Positions 25,864-36,547 of a stretch of DNA of 64,000 bases are shown here, in pieces. A program made the translations under genes and the position numbers. How positions within the stretch are numbered: position 1 is the stretch's first letter; the number at the start of each line of letters is the position of its first letter. This DNA comes from Pseudomonadota bacterium. GTDB lineage: Bacteria; Myxococcota_A; Polyangia; GCA-2747355. The notes under the pieces are model-generated. The model was not told where the DNA came from. It saw only the letters and a list, made by a program, of their open reading frames with translations, and did not search any database. The stretch spans positions 1 through 64,000 of the forward strand of contig JADJTL010000006.1 in NCBI GenBank assembly GCA_016711215.1, read 5' to 3'.

Positions 25864-28800
25864 GTGCCGGTTTCGGGCTACGCGCTCGACTACGCCTGGA
25901 ACCTCAACCCGCGCGATGTCCACGCGGGCACCTCGACCAAGAAGGAGGCCGACTACCTGGCCGCCGTGGCGCTGAAGACGGCGACGAGCCGCAGCGGCGT
26001 GGCCGTCAGCCCCTACAACCGCGCCAACCTGACGGGCGGCCAGAGCTTCAGCGCCAATGAGCTGAACCAGGGCGAGACGGGCTACCGGACCTATCCCGAC
26101 CTGGCCTCGAAGGGCACCCCTCAACGGCATCGCCATCGACCTCAAGGTCTCCCCTGGTACACGCAGAACTGCAAATGGGCCTCGGACTGGGGCCGGCCCG
26201 AGCTGACGCCGCAGTCGGTCGCCGGCGCCTCGGTCTTCCCGATCGGCAGTGCCAGCAACCAGGCCCTGCTCGGCCTCAACATCGGCGACACCACCCCGCG
26301 CCGCTGCCCCAGCTTCGCCACCTGCGAGCCCGGCCAGAGCTGCTGCATCGGCAAGTTCTCGCTGGGCTGGGCGCATTCCTGCGCGACCCGTACGGACTCT
26401 ACCGTCTGGTGCTGGGGCGACAATTCAAACGGACAGCTGGGCCGGGGCGACGTGGCCCCTAGCGCTCCGGTCGCAAGCCCTGTCCTGGTGGGCCCGGGCG
26501 GAGCCTCGTTGACCGGCGCCATCGACGTCGCCCTCGGTCACTTTCATTCCTGCGCCCGCCGCAGCGACGGTAGCGTTTGGTGTTGGGGCGCAGGAGCCAA
26601 TGGCGAGCTCGGCGACGGATCGCTGAGCTTCCGCTTTAGCCCCGTCCGCGTCGTTGGCCTTGACGGGTCCGCTGTTGAGGAACTCGTGGTCGGCTCCTAC
26701 CACGGTTGTGTGCGCCGCACGGACGGCGCAGTCTACTGTTGGGGCGCTAATAGCAACGGTCAGCTTGGCGACGGTTCGACCAGCAGGTCCTCGGTCGCCA
26801 AGCGCGTGCAGGCTCTGGGGACGGCGGCGGTCGAGCTCATTGCCGGCAGTGCTGGTACCTGCGCGCGGCTGGCGGACGGCACCCTATGGTGCTGGGGCAA
26901 TAACTACTACGGCCGGCTCGGCGACGGGACGACCGTCCGGCGTCTGCTGCCGACCCAGATCACGGCCCACGGCACGACTGCTGCCGGGATGGCCTTGGGG
27001 TACTTTGGGACTTTCGTGCGGCGTAAGGACGGGACGCTCTGGGCGTCCGGGTCCCACTTCATGGGCGCGCTGGGCATCGGTTCGGGCTCTGGGGGATCCA
27101 ATCCCGTGCTCGTCACCGCGCTCGGCACGAGCGTCATCGACGTGGTGGCGGGGGTGAATCATGCCTGCGCTCGCAAAGCGGACGGCACCGTCTGGTGCTG
27201 GGGCAGAAACTTCGGGGGCGCGCTTCCCGTGCAGGTCACAGATCTGGAGACCACGACGGCGGCGCTCGCCGCGGGGGCGTACGCGACCTGCGCGCGCCGC
27301 ACCGACGGCAAGCTCTGGTGCTGGGGCAGCAACAACGCGGGGCAACTTGGCGATGGCCTCTACCTCGGCTCGAGCACGCCCCACGCCGCGCTCGGCCTGC
27401 AGTGTGAGTGCGGCGATGGGGTCTGCAGTCGCAGTGAGACCAGGGCGACCTGCCCTGTGGACTGTCGACAGGAGAGCTGCGGGGACGGCAAGTGCACGGC
27501 GGCCGAGACGCCCTCGACCTGCTCGAAGGATTGCGCCGCGCTCCCCATCCACAGCGGTCTGTCGGTCGGCTATATGCATGCCTGCGCCAACCGGACGGAC
27601 GGCAGCCTCTGGTGCTGGGGTACCGGTTACCTCGGTGACGACCTGGTGCCACCGTCACGCACGAGTCCCGTGCGGGTGACCGCCTTTGGCACGGGCGCAG
27701 TGGCGCTGGTGGAGAGCGCCACCCGGGGTTGTGCGCGGCGCGCGAATGGCACCCTTTGGTGCTGGGGCCGCGGGGTCTCGAGCGGTGGAGGCGTAGTCCA
27801 AGTCGGCGATGGGACGTCACTGACGCGCGCCACGCCCGTAGCCATCACCGCGCTCGGTTCGACGGTGGCTGACATTGCCGTGGAGAAGGACGGTTATTGT
27901 GCGCGGCGCACGGATGGTCGCCTCTGGTGCTGGGGCGCAAACGCCTCGGAGGAGCCGGGTGCCGACCCCTTGAGCGTACGCCTGGTGTCGGCGCTCGGTA
28001 CGACGGTCGCTCAAGTTGCCGTTGGGGAAGGTCATACCTGCGCGCGGCGCACGGACGGCAGCCTCTGGTGCTGGGGTTCAAACGGCAATGGCGCGCTGGG
28101 CGATGGCACGCTGATCACGCGATACGTCCCAATGGCGGTGACCGCCTTGGGGACCTCGGTGGCGGGGGTCGTCGCAGGCTTCAACTTTACCTGCGCTCGG
28201 CGCACGGACGGCACTGCCTGGTGCTGGGGTTCGAACGAGTCCGGACGGCTCGGCGACGGCACGACGGTCCAACGCCTCGGCCCCACAAAAGTGACCGCGC
28301 TGGGTAGCTCGGTCGCGAAGCTTGCGGCGGGCTATGGACCAAGCGCCTGCGCGCGCCGCACTGACGGCAGTCTCTGGTGTTGGGGTCGCAATAGCAGCGG
28401 CCAACTCGGCGACGGATCGAGCGGCTATTCGTCGACGATGGCGTACAGCGCGACGCCGGTACCGGTCGTCGTGCTCGGCACCTCCGTGGTCGAGGTTGGC
28501 CTCGGCTCATTGCACTCTTGTGCTCGCCGTGTCGACGGGAGCGTCTTCTGTTCGGGCTCGAACACTGGCGGGCAGCTCGGCACCGACGCGACGATCGACG
28601 CCACGTCCTCGACGCCGCTGCCCTTGGCGCCCTGCGGCGACGGGATCTGCTCGCTGCCCGAGCGGCAGAGCGGCGGCTGCGCCGCGGACTGCGCGGCGAC
28701 CTGCGGCGACTGCGTCTGCGACGGCGTGATCGAGGACGCCGCGAGCTGCCCGGCGGACTGCGTGGCGGGCAATACCTGCACGCCCGGCACCTGCGGCGAT

Positions 28801-28869
28801 GGTAAATGCGACGCGACCGAGAGCTGCCAGCTCTGTGCCTCCGACTGCGGCAGCTGCTACCCCTTCTAG
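25864..28869 (+). CDS. RCC1-repeat lipoprotein, C-terminal portion with two predicted propellers
   Basis: This frame continues the lipoprotein above (in register from about 25761). It holds about fourteen RCC1/BNR-like units of roughly 45 residues, each with a core like CARRTDGSLWCWGSN and ending GQLGDG. Seven lie before and seven after a Cys-rich linker of two CGDGxC...CxxDC modules (about 27410-27535). The C-terminus has four more such Cys modules, ending SCYPF. The layout suggests two seven-bladed surface propellers tethered by lipid and an extended ladder. Extra C at 26117-26120 and a missing C at 26151-26154 scramble about eleven residues. Ligand is unknown; a protein-binding surface role is inference. 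Confidence 0.8.
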   Translation: MPVSGYALDYAWNLNPRDVHAGTSTKKEADYLAAVALKTATSRSGVAVSPYNRANLTGGQSFSANELNQGETGYRTYPDLASKGTPQRHRHRPQGLPWYTQNCKWASDWGRPELTPQSVAGASVFPIGSASNQALLGLNIGDTTPRRCPSFATCEPGQSCCIGKFSLGWAHSCATRTDSTVWCWGDNSNGQLGRGDVAPSAPVASPVLVGPGGASLTGAIDVALGHFHSCARRSDGSVWCWGAGANGELGDGSLSFRFSPVRVVGLDGSAVEELVVGSYHGCVRRTDGAVYCWGANSNGQLGDGSTSRSSVAKRVQALGTAAVELIAGSAGTCARLADGTLWCWGNNYYGRLGDGTTVRRLLPTQITAHGTTAAGMALGYFGTFVRRKDGTLWASGSHFMGALGIGSGSGGSNPVLVTALGTSVIDVVAGVNHACARKADGTVWCWGRNFGGALPVQVTDLETTTAALAAGAYATCARRTDGKLWCWGSNNAGQLGDGLYLGSSTPHAALGLQCECGDGVCSRSETRATCPVDCRQESCGDGKCTAAETPSTCSKDCAALPIHSGLSVGYMHACANRTDGSLWCWGTGYLGDDLVPPSRTSPVRVTAFGTGAVALVESATRGCARRANGTLWCWGRGVSSGGGVVQVGDGTSLTRATPVAITALGSTVADIAVEKDGYCARRTDGRLWCWGANASEEPGADPLSVRLVSALGTTVAQVAVGEGHTCARRTDGSLWCWGSNGNGALGDGTLITRYVPMAVTALGTSVAGVVAGFNFTCARRTDGTAWCWGSNESGRLGDGTTVQRLGPTKVTALGSSVAKLAAGYGPSACARRTDGSLWCWGRNSSGQLGDGSSGYSSTMAYSATPVPVVVLGTSVVEVGLGSLHSCARRVDGSVFCSGSNTGGQLGTDATIDATSSTPLPLAPCGDGICSLPERQSGGCAADCAATCGDCVCDGVIEDAASCPADCVAGNTCTPGTCGDGKCDATESCQLCASDCGSCYPF

Positions 28870-28885
28870 CCCGCCAGTCGGTGGA

Positions 28886-28945
28886 TCGGACCCGGAGGGC
28901 TCAGCGCTCCGACGCCGCCTGCGCTTGACGCACTGCCGGGTCCGA
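28886..28945. terminator. 10-bp perfect inverted repeat between convergent genes
   Basis: tcggacccgg (28886-28895) and ccgggtccga (28936-28945) can pair around a 40-base loop that itself contains agcgct. It lies between the RCC1 and pilT stops and could end transcription from both sides, though no T tract is present. Confidence 0.4.
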
Positions 28946-28947
28946 CC

Positions 28948-28973
28948 TCCCTATGCCTGATCCCTATGCCTGA
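28948..28973. repeat. 13-bp duplication spanning the pilT stop codon
   Basis: Two adjacent copies of tccctatgcctga; the right copy contains the pilT stop (TAG on the minus strand) and the left copy repeats it downstream. Confidence 0.85.
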
Positions 28974-30586
28974 TCGGGCTGGAAGACGATGCCGGCCGAC
29001 TGGAAGGCCTGGAGCAGGCCCGTGCGGTCGTAGGTCTTGAGGTAGGCCTCCTCGGGTTCGACCGTCCGGGCCCTGACCAGGTCGACGAGCTGGTCGTTCA
29101 TCGACTGCATGCCGAGCGTGCGGCTGGTCTGCATGATGCTCGCGATCTGCGCGGTCTTGCCCTCGCGGATCAGGTTGGCGATGGCCGGGGTCCCGAGCAG
29201 CACCTCGTAGGCGGCGACGCGGCCGCCGCCCCTCTTGGCGCAGAGCACCTGGGCGATCACGCCGCGCAATGACCCGGCGAGCATGATGCGGATCTGCGCC
29301 TGCTGGCTCGGCGGAAACTGATCGATGATGCGATCGACCGTGCTGGCCGCGGTCGTCGTATGCAGCGTGCCAAGCACCAGGTGACCGGTCTCTGCCGTCT
29401 CGAGGGCGATCGAGACGGTCTCGAGGTCGCGCAGCTCGCCGACGAGGACGATGTCCGGGTCCTCGCGCAGCGCGGCGCGCAGCGCGCTCCGAAACGATTC
29501 GGTATGCGTCCCGACCTCACGCTGACTGACCAGGCACTTCTTGTTCTCGTGGGTGAACTCGACGGGATCCTCGATCGTGATGATGTGGTCGTCACGCGTG
29601 CGGTTGATCTGGTCGATCAACGAGGCCAAGGTCGTCGACTTGCCGCTGCCGGTCGGACCGGTGACGAGCACCATGCCCTTGGTGAGCTGGCAGAGGTCGA
29701 CCGCCTTGCGCGGCAGCCCGATCTGCTCGGGGCGTAGCACCTCGAAGGGGATGAAGCGGAAGACCGCGGCGATGCCCTTGCGGTCGACGAAGTAGTTGGC
29801 GCGAAAGCGCGCCACGCCCTCGATCGCATAGGCGAAGTCGGTGTCGTTGGTGCGGCAGAACTGCTCGTAGGCACGATCCGTGATCACCTCGAAGAGCAGC
29901 TCGCGCAGCTCGGCGTGGGTCAGCGGTGGGCGATCGAGCAGGCGACGCATCTTGCCGTGAACTCGCCCGAGCGGCGGCATTCCCGTGACGAGGTGCAGGT
30001 CGCTGGCGCCGACCTCGACCATGCGCCGCAGCATGCGGTCGAGCTGCGCCGGCTGATCGATCCGGCGGGGCGGGCGTGGTGCCGGTGCGCCGGTCGCCGC
30101 CGCTGCGCCTTGGGAGGGGGCGTCGTCGGGCGTCTCGGCCGGCAGGACGGGCGCGATCGCCGGCGCTGCGGATCGCGGGCGCCCCTTGCTTGCTGTTGCG
30201 CTGGCGCTGGGGGCGGCGGCCGAGGGGCGCGCTGGCGCCGCAGGCGCACGTGCCTCGGCGCTCGGCGCGGGTGCGGGCGCGGGTGCCAGCGCGGGTGCCA
30301 GCGCGGGTGCGGGTGCCAGCGCGGGCGCGGGCGCGGGCGCGATGGCGACCGTGTCGCCTGCCGCACCGGCCTTGGCGTTGCGCGCCATCAATTGCTGCTG
30401 ATAGGCCAGCACGCGCTGGATCTGAGGCGGCGAGAGCAGCCCTTTCTCCAGGCAGATGTCGCCCAGTCGGCGCGGCTCTGGCCCGCGGAGCTGGGCGATG
30501 ACGCATTCCGCGAGCTGCTCTCGCGTGAGCAGCCGCATTGCGATGGCGATCTCGCCGAAGAGCGACGTTTGTCCTTGAGCTGCCAC
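28964..30586 (-). CDS. pilT: Type IV pilus retraction ATPase PilT with an N-terminal extension
   Basis: A 540-residue protein. Residues 1-70 form a small helical domain like the N-domains of GspE/PilB relatives (MRLLTREQLAECVIAQLRG, GDICLEKGLLSPPQIQRVLAYQQ). About residues 78-180 are a Pro-Ala-rich linker, and the rest is classic PilT: VGASDLHLVTGMPP, Walker A GPTGSGKST, Asp box IIT(I)EDPVEF, Walker B DIVLVGELRD and His box GTLHTTTA. It would power pilus retraction for twitching motility. The GTG start at 30586 is supported by the N-domain. Other pil genes are not in the window. Standard PilT is about 350 residues. Confidence 0.9.
   Translation of the reverse strand: MAAQGQTSLFGEIAIAMRLLTREQLAECVIAQLRGPEPRRLGDICLEKGLLSPPQIQRVLAYQQQLMARNAKAGAAGDTVAIAPAPAPALAPAPALAPALAPAPAPAPSAEARAPAAPARPSAAAPSASATASKGRPRSAAPAIAPVLPAETPDDAPSQGAAAATGAPAPRPPRRIDQPAQLDRMLRRMVEVGASDLHLVTGMPPLGRVHGKMRRLLDRPPLTHAELRELLFEVITDRAYEQFCRTNDTDFAYAIEGVARFRANYFVDRKGIAAVFRFIPFEVLRPEQIGLPRKAVDLCQLTKGMVLVTGPTGSGKSTTLASLIDQINRTRDDHIITIEDPVEFTHENKKCLVSQREVGTHTESFRSALRAALREDPDIVLVGELRDLETVSIALETAETGHLVLGTLHTTTAASTVDRIIDQFPPSQQAQIRIMLAGSLRGVIAQVLCAKRGGGRVAAYEVLLGTPAIANLIREGKTAQIASIMQTSRTLGMQSMNDQLVDLVRARTVEPEEAYLKTYDRTGLLQAFQSAGIVFQPDQA
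30268..30345. repeat. Degenerate Pro-Ala repeat region in pilT linker
   Basis: Repeated blocks of gcgggtgccagc and gcgggcgcggg encode alternating Ala-Pro residues. Copies differ, so boundaries are approximate. Confidence 0.6.
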
Positions 30587-30704
30587 GAGGTCGCAGTTGC
30601 TCCCGGCAGAGGGCCAGAACGGGCGGATTCTGAGGGCCGCGAGCGTACGCCGAGCGCCTGAGCGCGCGCAAGGTTGCGCGCCCGCGATTGTTGCGCGCCC
30701 GCAA

Positions 30705-32525
30705 TTAGGCCAGGACGTCGTCGGTGCGATAGGACTTCTGCATCAGGGGCGCGGTCAGCGGGTCGGCCGTCAGCTGGGCGATGATCGCGTCGGGGCCGTG
30801 GCGTCGCAGGCAGGCCCCCAAGCCCTCGGACGGGGTGCCCTGCGCGCGGTGCAGGCGGAAGAGGGCGTCGATCACGTCCGCGAGCTGGGTCCGCGGGATC
30901 TGGCGCAGGTACATCCGCTCGCCGTCGCTGCTGATCAACGGCCCGCCCTGATGGCGCCCGCTCTCGTCGCCGAAGAGCTTGAGCTGGTAGAGGTTGAAGC
31001 CTGATCCCACCAGGCCGATCGCCTTGGTGGCGGGGCGGAAGCATTGCCGTTCGCAGCCGGTGATACCGATCGACTCCGCAAGCTCGCCCCAGCCGCGCGC
31101 CTCCAGCTCGTCGAGCAGCTCGGGCTCCAGGCGCTCCGAGTCGGTGTAGGTCAAGCGGCAGGTGTCGCGGCCGACGCACGCGCCCGAGTGTCGCCGCAGG
31201 GTCGAGTAGGGGCGCCCGCCGCGCGCGCCATAGCCGTGGGCGCGCAGCTCAGCCTCGAACGCGGGGCGTGCGCCATCGGGCAGCCCGCAAAAAAGCAGAT
31301 CCTGATTGGGCGTGACCATCAGCTCGACGGGAAAGCGCTCCATCACCTGCCGCACCATCGTCTTCAGCCGGCCGTTGGCGCTGGCGTCGGTCAGGCGGCC
31401 GTTTTCGATGAAGGCGCCGAAGGCCCAGCCGCGATCGCCGGGCAAGCGGGTCCAGCCGTGGTGCAACTGGCGTGCGCCGGGGTCCTGGCTCGGCTCGGGG
31501 AGCACGAGCTGGCGGCCGAGCCGCGCGCCGACCTGCTCGCGGAACCAGGCGATGCCCTGCTGGCGAAGGACATACTTGAGGCGTGCCCAGTGACGGTTCT
31601 GCCGGTCGCCCCACTCCTGCTGCACCTGCACCACGGCGTCGAGCGTGGCCAGCAGCTCGCCGGCGCTCACCACTGTCAGCGGCTGGGCGAGCGTGGCCGT
31701 GGTCGGTTTGCCGTTGCGCTCGCCCTGGCCGCCGCCGACATAGAGCTGGAAGGCCGTCACCGTTCCGTTCGCCGCCGCGATCGGCGCCACGCCGAGGTCA
31801 TTCGTCAGCAGCTCGACGCAATTATCCGCGAGCAGGGCGCCGCTCGTCCCCTCGCGATGCAGCGCCGAGAACGCGATCTTGAACTTTCGATTGAGCAGCC
31901 CCGGCCCGTATTCAAACGACTCACCAGGCTGGCGCAGGTACTGCGGGTCGATCGCAAAGACCTTGAGGTGCGGCTCGACGGGGAGCTGGAAGTAGTCGGC
32001 GGCGCGCCGTGCCCAGGCGTGCGTGTCGCAGACGTCGGAGCCGAGGGCGAGGGGGCAGGAGAGGACGTTGCGCACGTTGTCGCCGCAGCCGTTGAGGCTG
32101 CGGATCCCCGCCTCGCCCATCGTGCGCACGATCTCGAGCACGCCAGCCTTGCTCAGCCAGTGGAGCTGGATCGTCTGGCGCGTCGTCAGGCGCAGGGAGC
32201 TATGGCCGTCGCTGTCGCGCGTATAGCGCGCCGCGAGCTCGTCCAGTAGCCGCCACTGCTCGCGGCCGATCGGTCCGCCGCCGGGATTGGCGAGGCGGAG
32301 CATGTACATCCAATCCTTCTCCTTGCCGGTCTTGGCGCGATTGAACTCGAGGTAGATCCCGTGCGACTTGGCGAGCTGCTCGGCCTCCCAGCTCAGGTTC
32401 GGCGCTTCGCTGCGCAGCTCCTCGCCGAGCGTGCCGATCAACCCAGAATGCTGGCGTTTGTTCAGCTCCTCCTTGTTGTACGCGGCAGGGTCGGTGCGGA
32501 GCTTGGGCTCAAAGGTGTGCTTCAT
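30705..32525 (-). CDS. Sulfite (or nitrite) reductase hemoprotein, ferredoxin-type
   Basis: A 606-residue siroheme/4Fe-4S enzyme with the two-fold repeat of this family. Siroheme and cluster ligands are seen as ACVGRDTC (Cys-x5-Cys) and GITGCERQC (Cys-x3-Cys) near residues 440-500. The first half contains the substrate-site LRLTTRQTIQLHWL and NGCGDNVRNVLSCPLA. Position in a cys operon favours sulfite over nitrite. It reduces sulfite to sulfide with six electrons. Its start overlaps the siroheme synthase gene by 17 bp, linking the cofactor's supply to the enzyme. Confidence 0.9.
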   Translation of the reverse strand: MKHTFEPKLRTDPAAYNKEELNKRQHSGLIGTLGEELRSEAPNLSWEAEQLAKSHGIYLEFNRAKTGKEKDWMYMLRLANPGGGPIGREQWRLLDELAARYTRDSDGHSSLRLTTRQTIQLHWLSKAGVLEIVRTMGEAGIRSLNGCGDNVRNVLSCPLALGSDVCDTHAWARRAADYFQLPVEPHLKVFAIDPQYLRQPGESFEYGPGLLNRKFKIAFSALHREGTSGALLADNCVELLTNDLGVAPIAAANGTVTAFQLYVGGGQGERNGKPTTATLAQPLTVVSAGELLATLDAVVQVQQEWGDRQNRHWARLKYVLRQQGIAWFREQVGARLGRQLVLPEPSQDPGARQLHHGWTRLPGDRGWAFGAFIENGRLTDASANGRLKTMVRQVMERFPVELMVTPNQDLLFCGLPDGARPAFEAELRAHGYGARGGRPYSTLRRHSGACVGRDTCRLTYTDSERLEPELLDELEARGWGELAESIGITGCERQCFRPATKAIGLVGSGFNLYQLKLFGDESGRHQGGPLISSDGERMYLRQIPRTQLADVIDALFRLHRAQGTPSEGLGACLRRHGPDAIIAQLTADPLTAPLMQKSYRTDDVLA

Positions 32526-33837
32526 CGACGATCCTCATCGGCTCTTTCGGGGCCGAAGGGGTGGCCCCGAGGTTCGGGCGGCGCGCGTCGCGCAGCGTGT
32601 CCTGGTCGAAGGCCGTCGGCGGCGCCAGGCCCACGACGTCGCCGACGATCAAGGTCAGTGGGGCCGCGGCCTGCGTCTGCGGCAGCGCGGCGAGGGTCGT
32701 GCGCAGGCGGCGCTGCGCGGGTCGCGTCGCGCACTCCACGAGCGCGACCGGGGTGCTGGGTGCCCAGCCCTCGGCGGCCAATTCGCTCGCGATCTGCGGC
32801 AGGCGTGCGGCGGCCATGTAGTAGACGAGGGTGGCGCGCTGGGGCGCGAGGTCGGGCTCGCCGCAGCAGTGTCCCGTGCGCAGCTCGACGCGCCGGGCCA
32901 TCCCCCGCATCGTCAGCGGGAAGCCGCTGCTCGCCGCCGCGGCGTGGGCGGCGCTGACGCCGGGCACGACCTCGACCTCGACGCCGCGCTCGCGCAGGTA
33001 GGCCAGCTCTTCGCCGGCGCGGCTGAAGACCGAGGGGTCACCGGCCTTGACCCGAGCGACGCGTTCTCCGCGCGCGGCTGCCTGGTAGAGTAGCTCGTTG
33101 ATCGTCTGCTGGGCGATCGAGTCGCGATGTCCGCCGCGCTTGCCGACGTAGTGCTTGCGGCCGGGGTAGGGCGCCAAGGCGCTGGGGTCGACGAGGTCGT
33201 CGTAGAAGAGCACGTCGACCTGTCCGAGCAGGCGATGCGCCTTGCGGGTCAGCAGCTCGGGATCGCCGGGTCCAAAGCCGACCAACCAAACCTTGGCGGT
33301 GGCGAGGCCGCCCTGAGCGCTGGGAGCGCTCGCCCTCGTCGCGGCGGGCGTCGCGGCGGGCGTCGCGGCGAGCGCGTCGAAGTGGTCACGGATCGCGTTA
33401 CGCCAGGCAATGCTGCGGGCCACGTCCTGGCCGTTCGAGCTCACGGCGACGGACATCTCACCCTGGCGAAAGATCGCCGGCGTGACGAAGTCACAATGCG
33501 TCGGGTCGTCGACGACGTTGGTCAAGATCCCGCGCGCGCGGGCCGCGCGGCCAAGGCGGCGGTTGAGCTCGCGGTCGCTGGTGCAGGCGTAGAGCAGCTC
33601 GACCCCCTCGAGCAGGGCATCGTCATAGCGCTGCTCCAGCACGCGCAGCTCCGGCGGCTTCGGCTCGGCCAGCGCGACGCCGTCCGTGCAGAGCGTGACC
33701 CGGGCGCCGTAGTGGGTCAGCATCTCGTGCTTGAGGGTCGCCTCGCGGCCGCTGCCGACGACGAGCACGTGGCGCCCTGCTGTGTTGAGGCAGAGCGGCA
33801 GGAAGCGCAGCCCCTCCTTGCTGGGACGTGGGGTCAT
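32509..33837 (-). CDS. Siroheme synthase-like protein: precorrin-2 dehydrogenase/uroporphyrinogen-III C-methyltransferase
   Basis: A 442-residue fusion. Residues 1-165 are a CysG-N domain with NAD site VLVVGSGREATLKHEML and VVDDPTHCDFVTPAIF. Residues 185-425 are a SAM methyltransferase: VWLVGFGPGDPELLTRKAHRLL, DVLFYDDLVD, GRKHYVGKRGGH, RVKAGDPSVFSRAGEELAYL and EVVPGVSAAHAAAASSGFPLT. The two joined activities convert uroporphyrinogen III to (siro)hydrochlorin for the adjacent reductase. Between them is a TPAA repeat linker (33338-33373). It begins 2 bp after the cysN stop. Confidence 0.92.
   Translation of the reverse strand: MTPRPSKEGLRFLPLCLNTAGRHVLVVGSGREATLKHEMLTHYGARVTLCTDGVALAEPKPPELRVLEQRYDDALLEGVELLYACTSDRELNRRLGRAARARGILTNVVDDPTHCDFVTPAIFRQGEMSVAVSSNGQDVARSIAWRNAIRDHFDALAATPAATPAATRASAPSAQGGLATAKVWLVGFGPGDPELLTRKAHRLLGQVDVLFYDDLVDPSALAPYPGRKHYVGKRGGHRDSIAQQTINELLYQAAARGERVARVKAGDPSVFSRAGEELAYLRERGVEVEVVPGVSAAHAAAASSGFPLTMRGMARRVELRTGHCCGEPDLAPQRATLVYYMAAARLPQIASELAAEGWAPSTPVALVECATRPAQRRLRTTLAALPQTQAAAPLTLIVGDVVGLAPPTAFDQDTLRDARRPNLGATPSAPKEPMRIVDEAHL
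33338..33373. repeat. 12-bp tandem repeat, 3 units, in the siroheme synthase linker
   Basis: Three near-identical copies of gtcgcggcgggc encode a Thr-Pro-Ala-Ala linker between the two catalytic domains. Confidence 0.85.
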
Positions 33838-33839
33838 CG

Positions 33840-35656
<1,817 letters not shown>

Positions 35657-35657
<1 letters not shown>

Positions 35658-36538
35658 CACATATAGCCCTCGCGGCGCAGGGTCTCGAGGCCTCCGCCGT
35701 CCTCCTGATCCTGCGCCCGGCCGGCGCGCTCGGCGACGCGGGCGAACTTGCCGCTGCGCAGCTCGCTGACGATGTCGGCGACGCTGCGCGCCTCGGAGGC
35801 CACCGGCTGGGTGCAGGGCCAGCAGCCGAGCGAGCGGTAGCGCCGTCCCTCGCCCTGGTCGAAGTAGAGCGAGACCACCGGGATCCCCTCGCGCTCGATG
35901 TACTCCCAGACGTTGAGCTCGGTCCAGTCCAGCAGCGGGTGCACGCGGACGTGGGTGCCGGGGGCGAAGTCGGTCTTGAACTGATTCCAAAGCTCCGGCG
36001 GCTGGTCGCCGACGTCCCACTCGCTGGACTGATCGCGCGGGGAGAAGTAGCGCTCCTTCGACCGGCTGCCTTCCTCGTCGGCGCGGGCACCGACGATCAC
36101 CCCGGTGTAGGGCTCGCGGCTCGGATCGAGGCGATACTCGCCGCTGCCGTGGTCGAGGCGGTAGCGCGGCCAATCGCCGGCGAGCGTATGCCTGAGCGCG
36201 TCGCGCTTGAGGCTACGGCAGCAGGTCATTCGATCGACCTTGCCGTCGGGGAAGGTCTCCTGCTGCGCCAGCGCCGCGGCATTTTCGCCGTAGACCATGT
36301 CGAGTCGCAGTTCGCGCGCGAGGCGGTCGCGGTAGGTGATCATCTCCGGGATCTTGAAATGGGTGTCGATGTGCACCAGCGGGAAGGGCACGTGACCGAA
36401 GAAGGCCCGCCGCGCCAGCCAAAGCAGCACCGTGCTGTCCTTGCCGATCGACCACAGCATGCAGAGGCTGCGGAACTCGCGGTAGGCCTCGCGCAGGATG
36501 AAGAGGCTCTTGGCCTCGAGTTGGTCGAGCTGATCCAT
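35657..36538 (-). CDS. cysD: Sulfate adenylyltransferase small subunit
   Basis: A 293-residue PAPS-reductase-like ATP pyrophosphatase subunit that adenylates sulfate with CysN. The PP motif is MLWSIGKDSTVLLWLARRAFFG (residues about 28-49, here LWSIGKDSTVLLW), followed by PFPLVHIDTHFKIPEMI and the family-typical RSLKRDALRHTL. Near the C-terminus are LPLLDWTELNVW-like HPLLDWTELNVWEYI and GCWPCTQPV. The order cysH-cysD-cysN and tight spacing (9 bp after cysH) indicate one transcript. Confidence 0.96.
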
Positions 36539-36547
36539 CTCAGGTCC

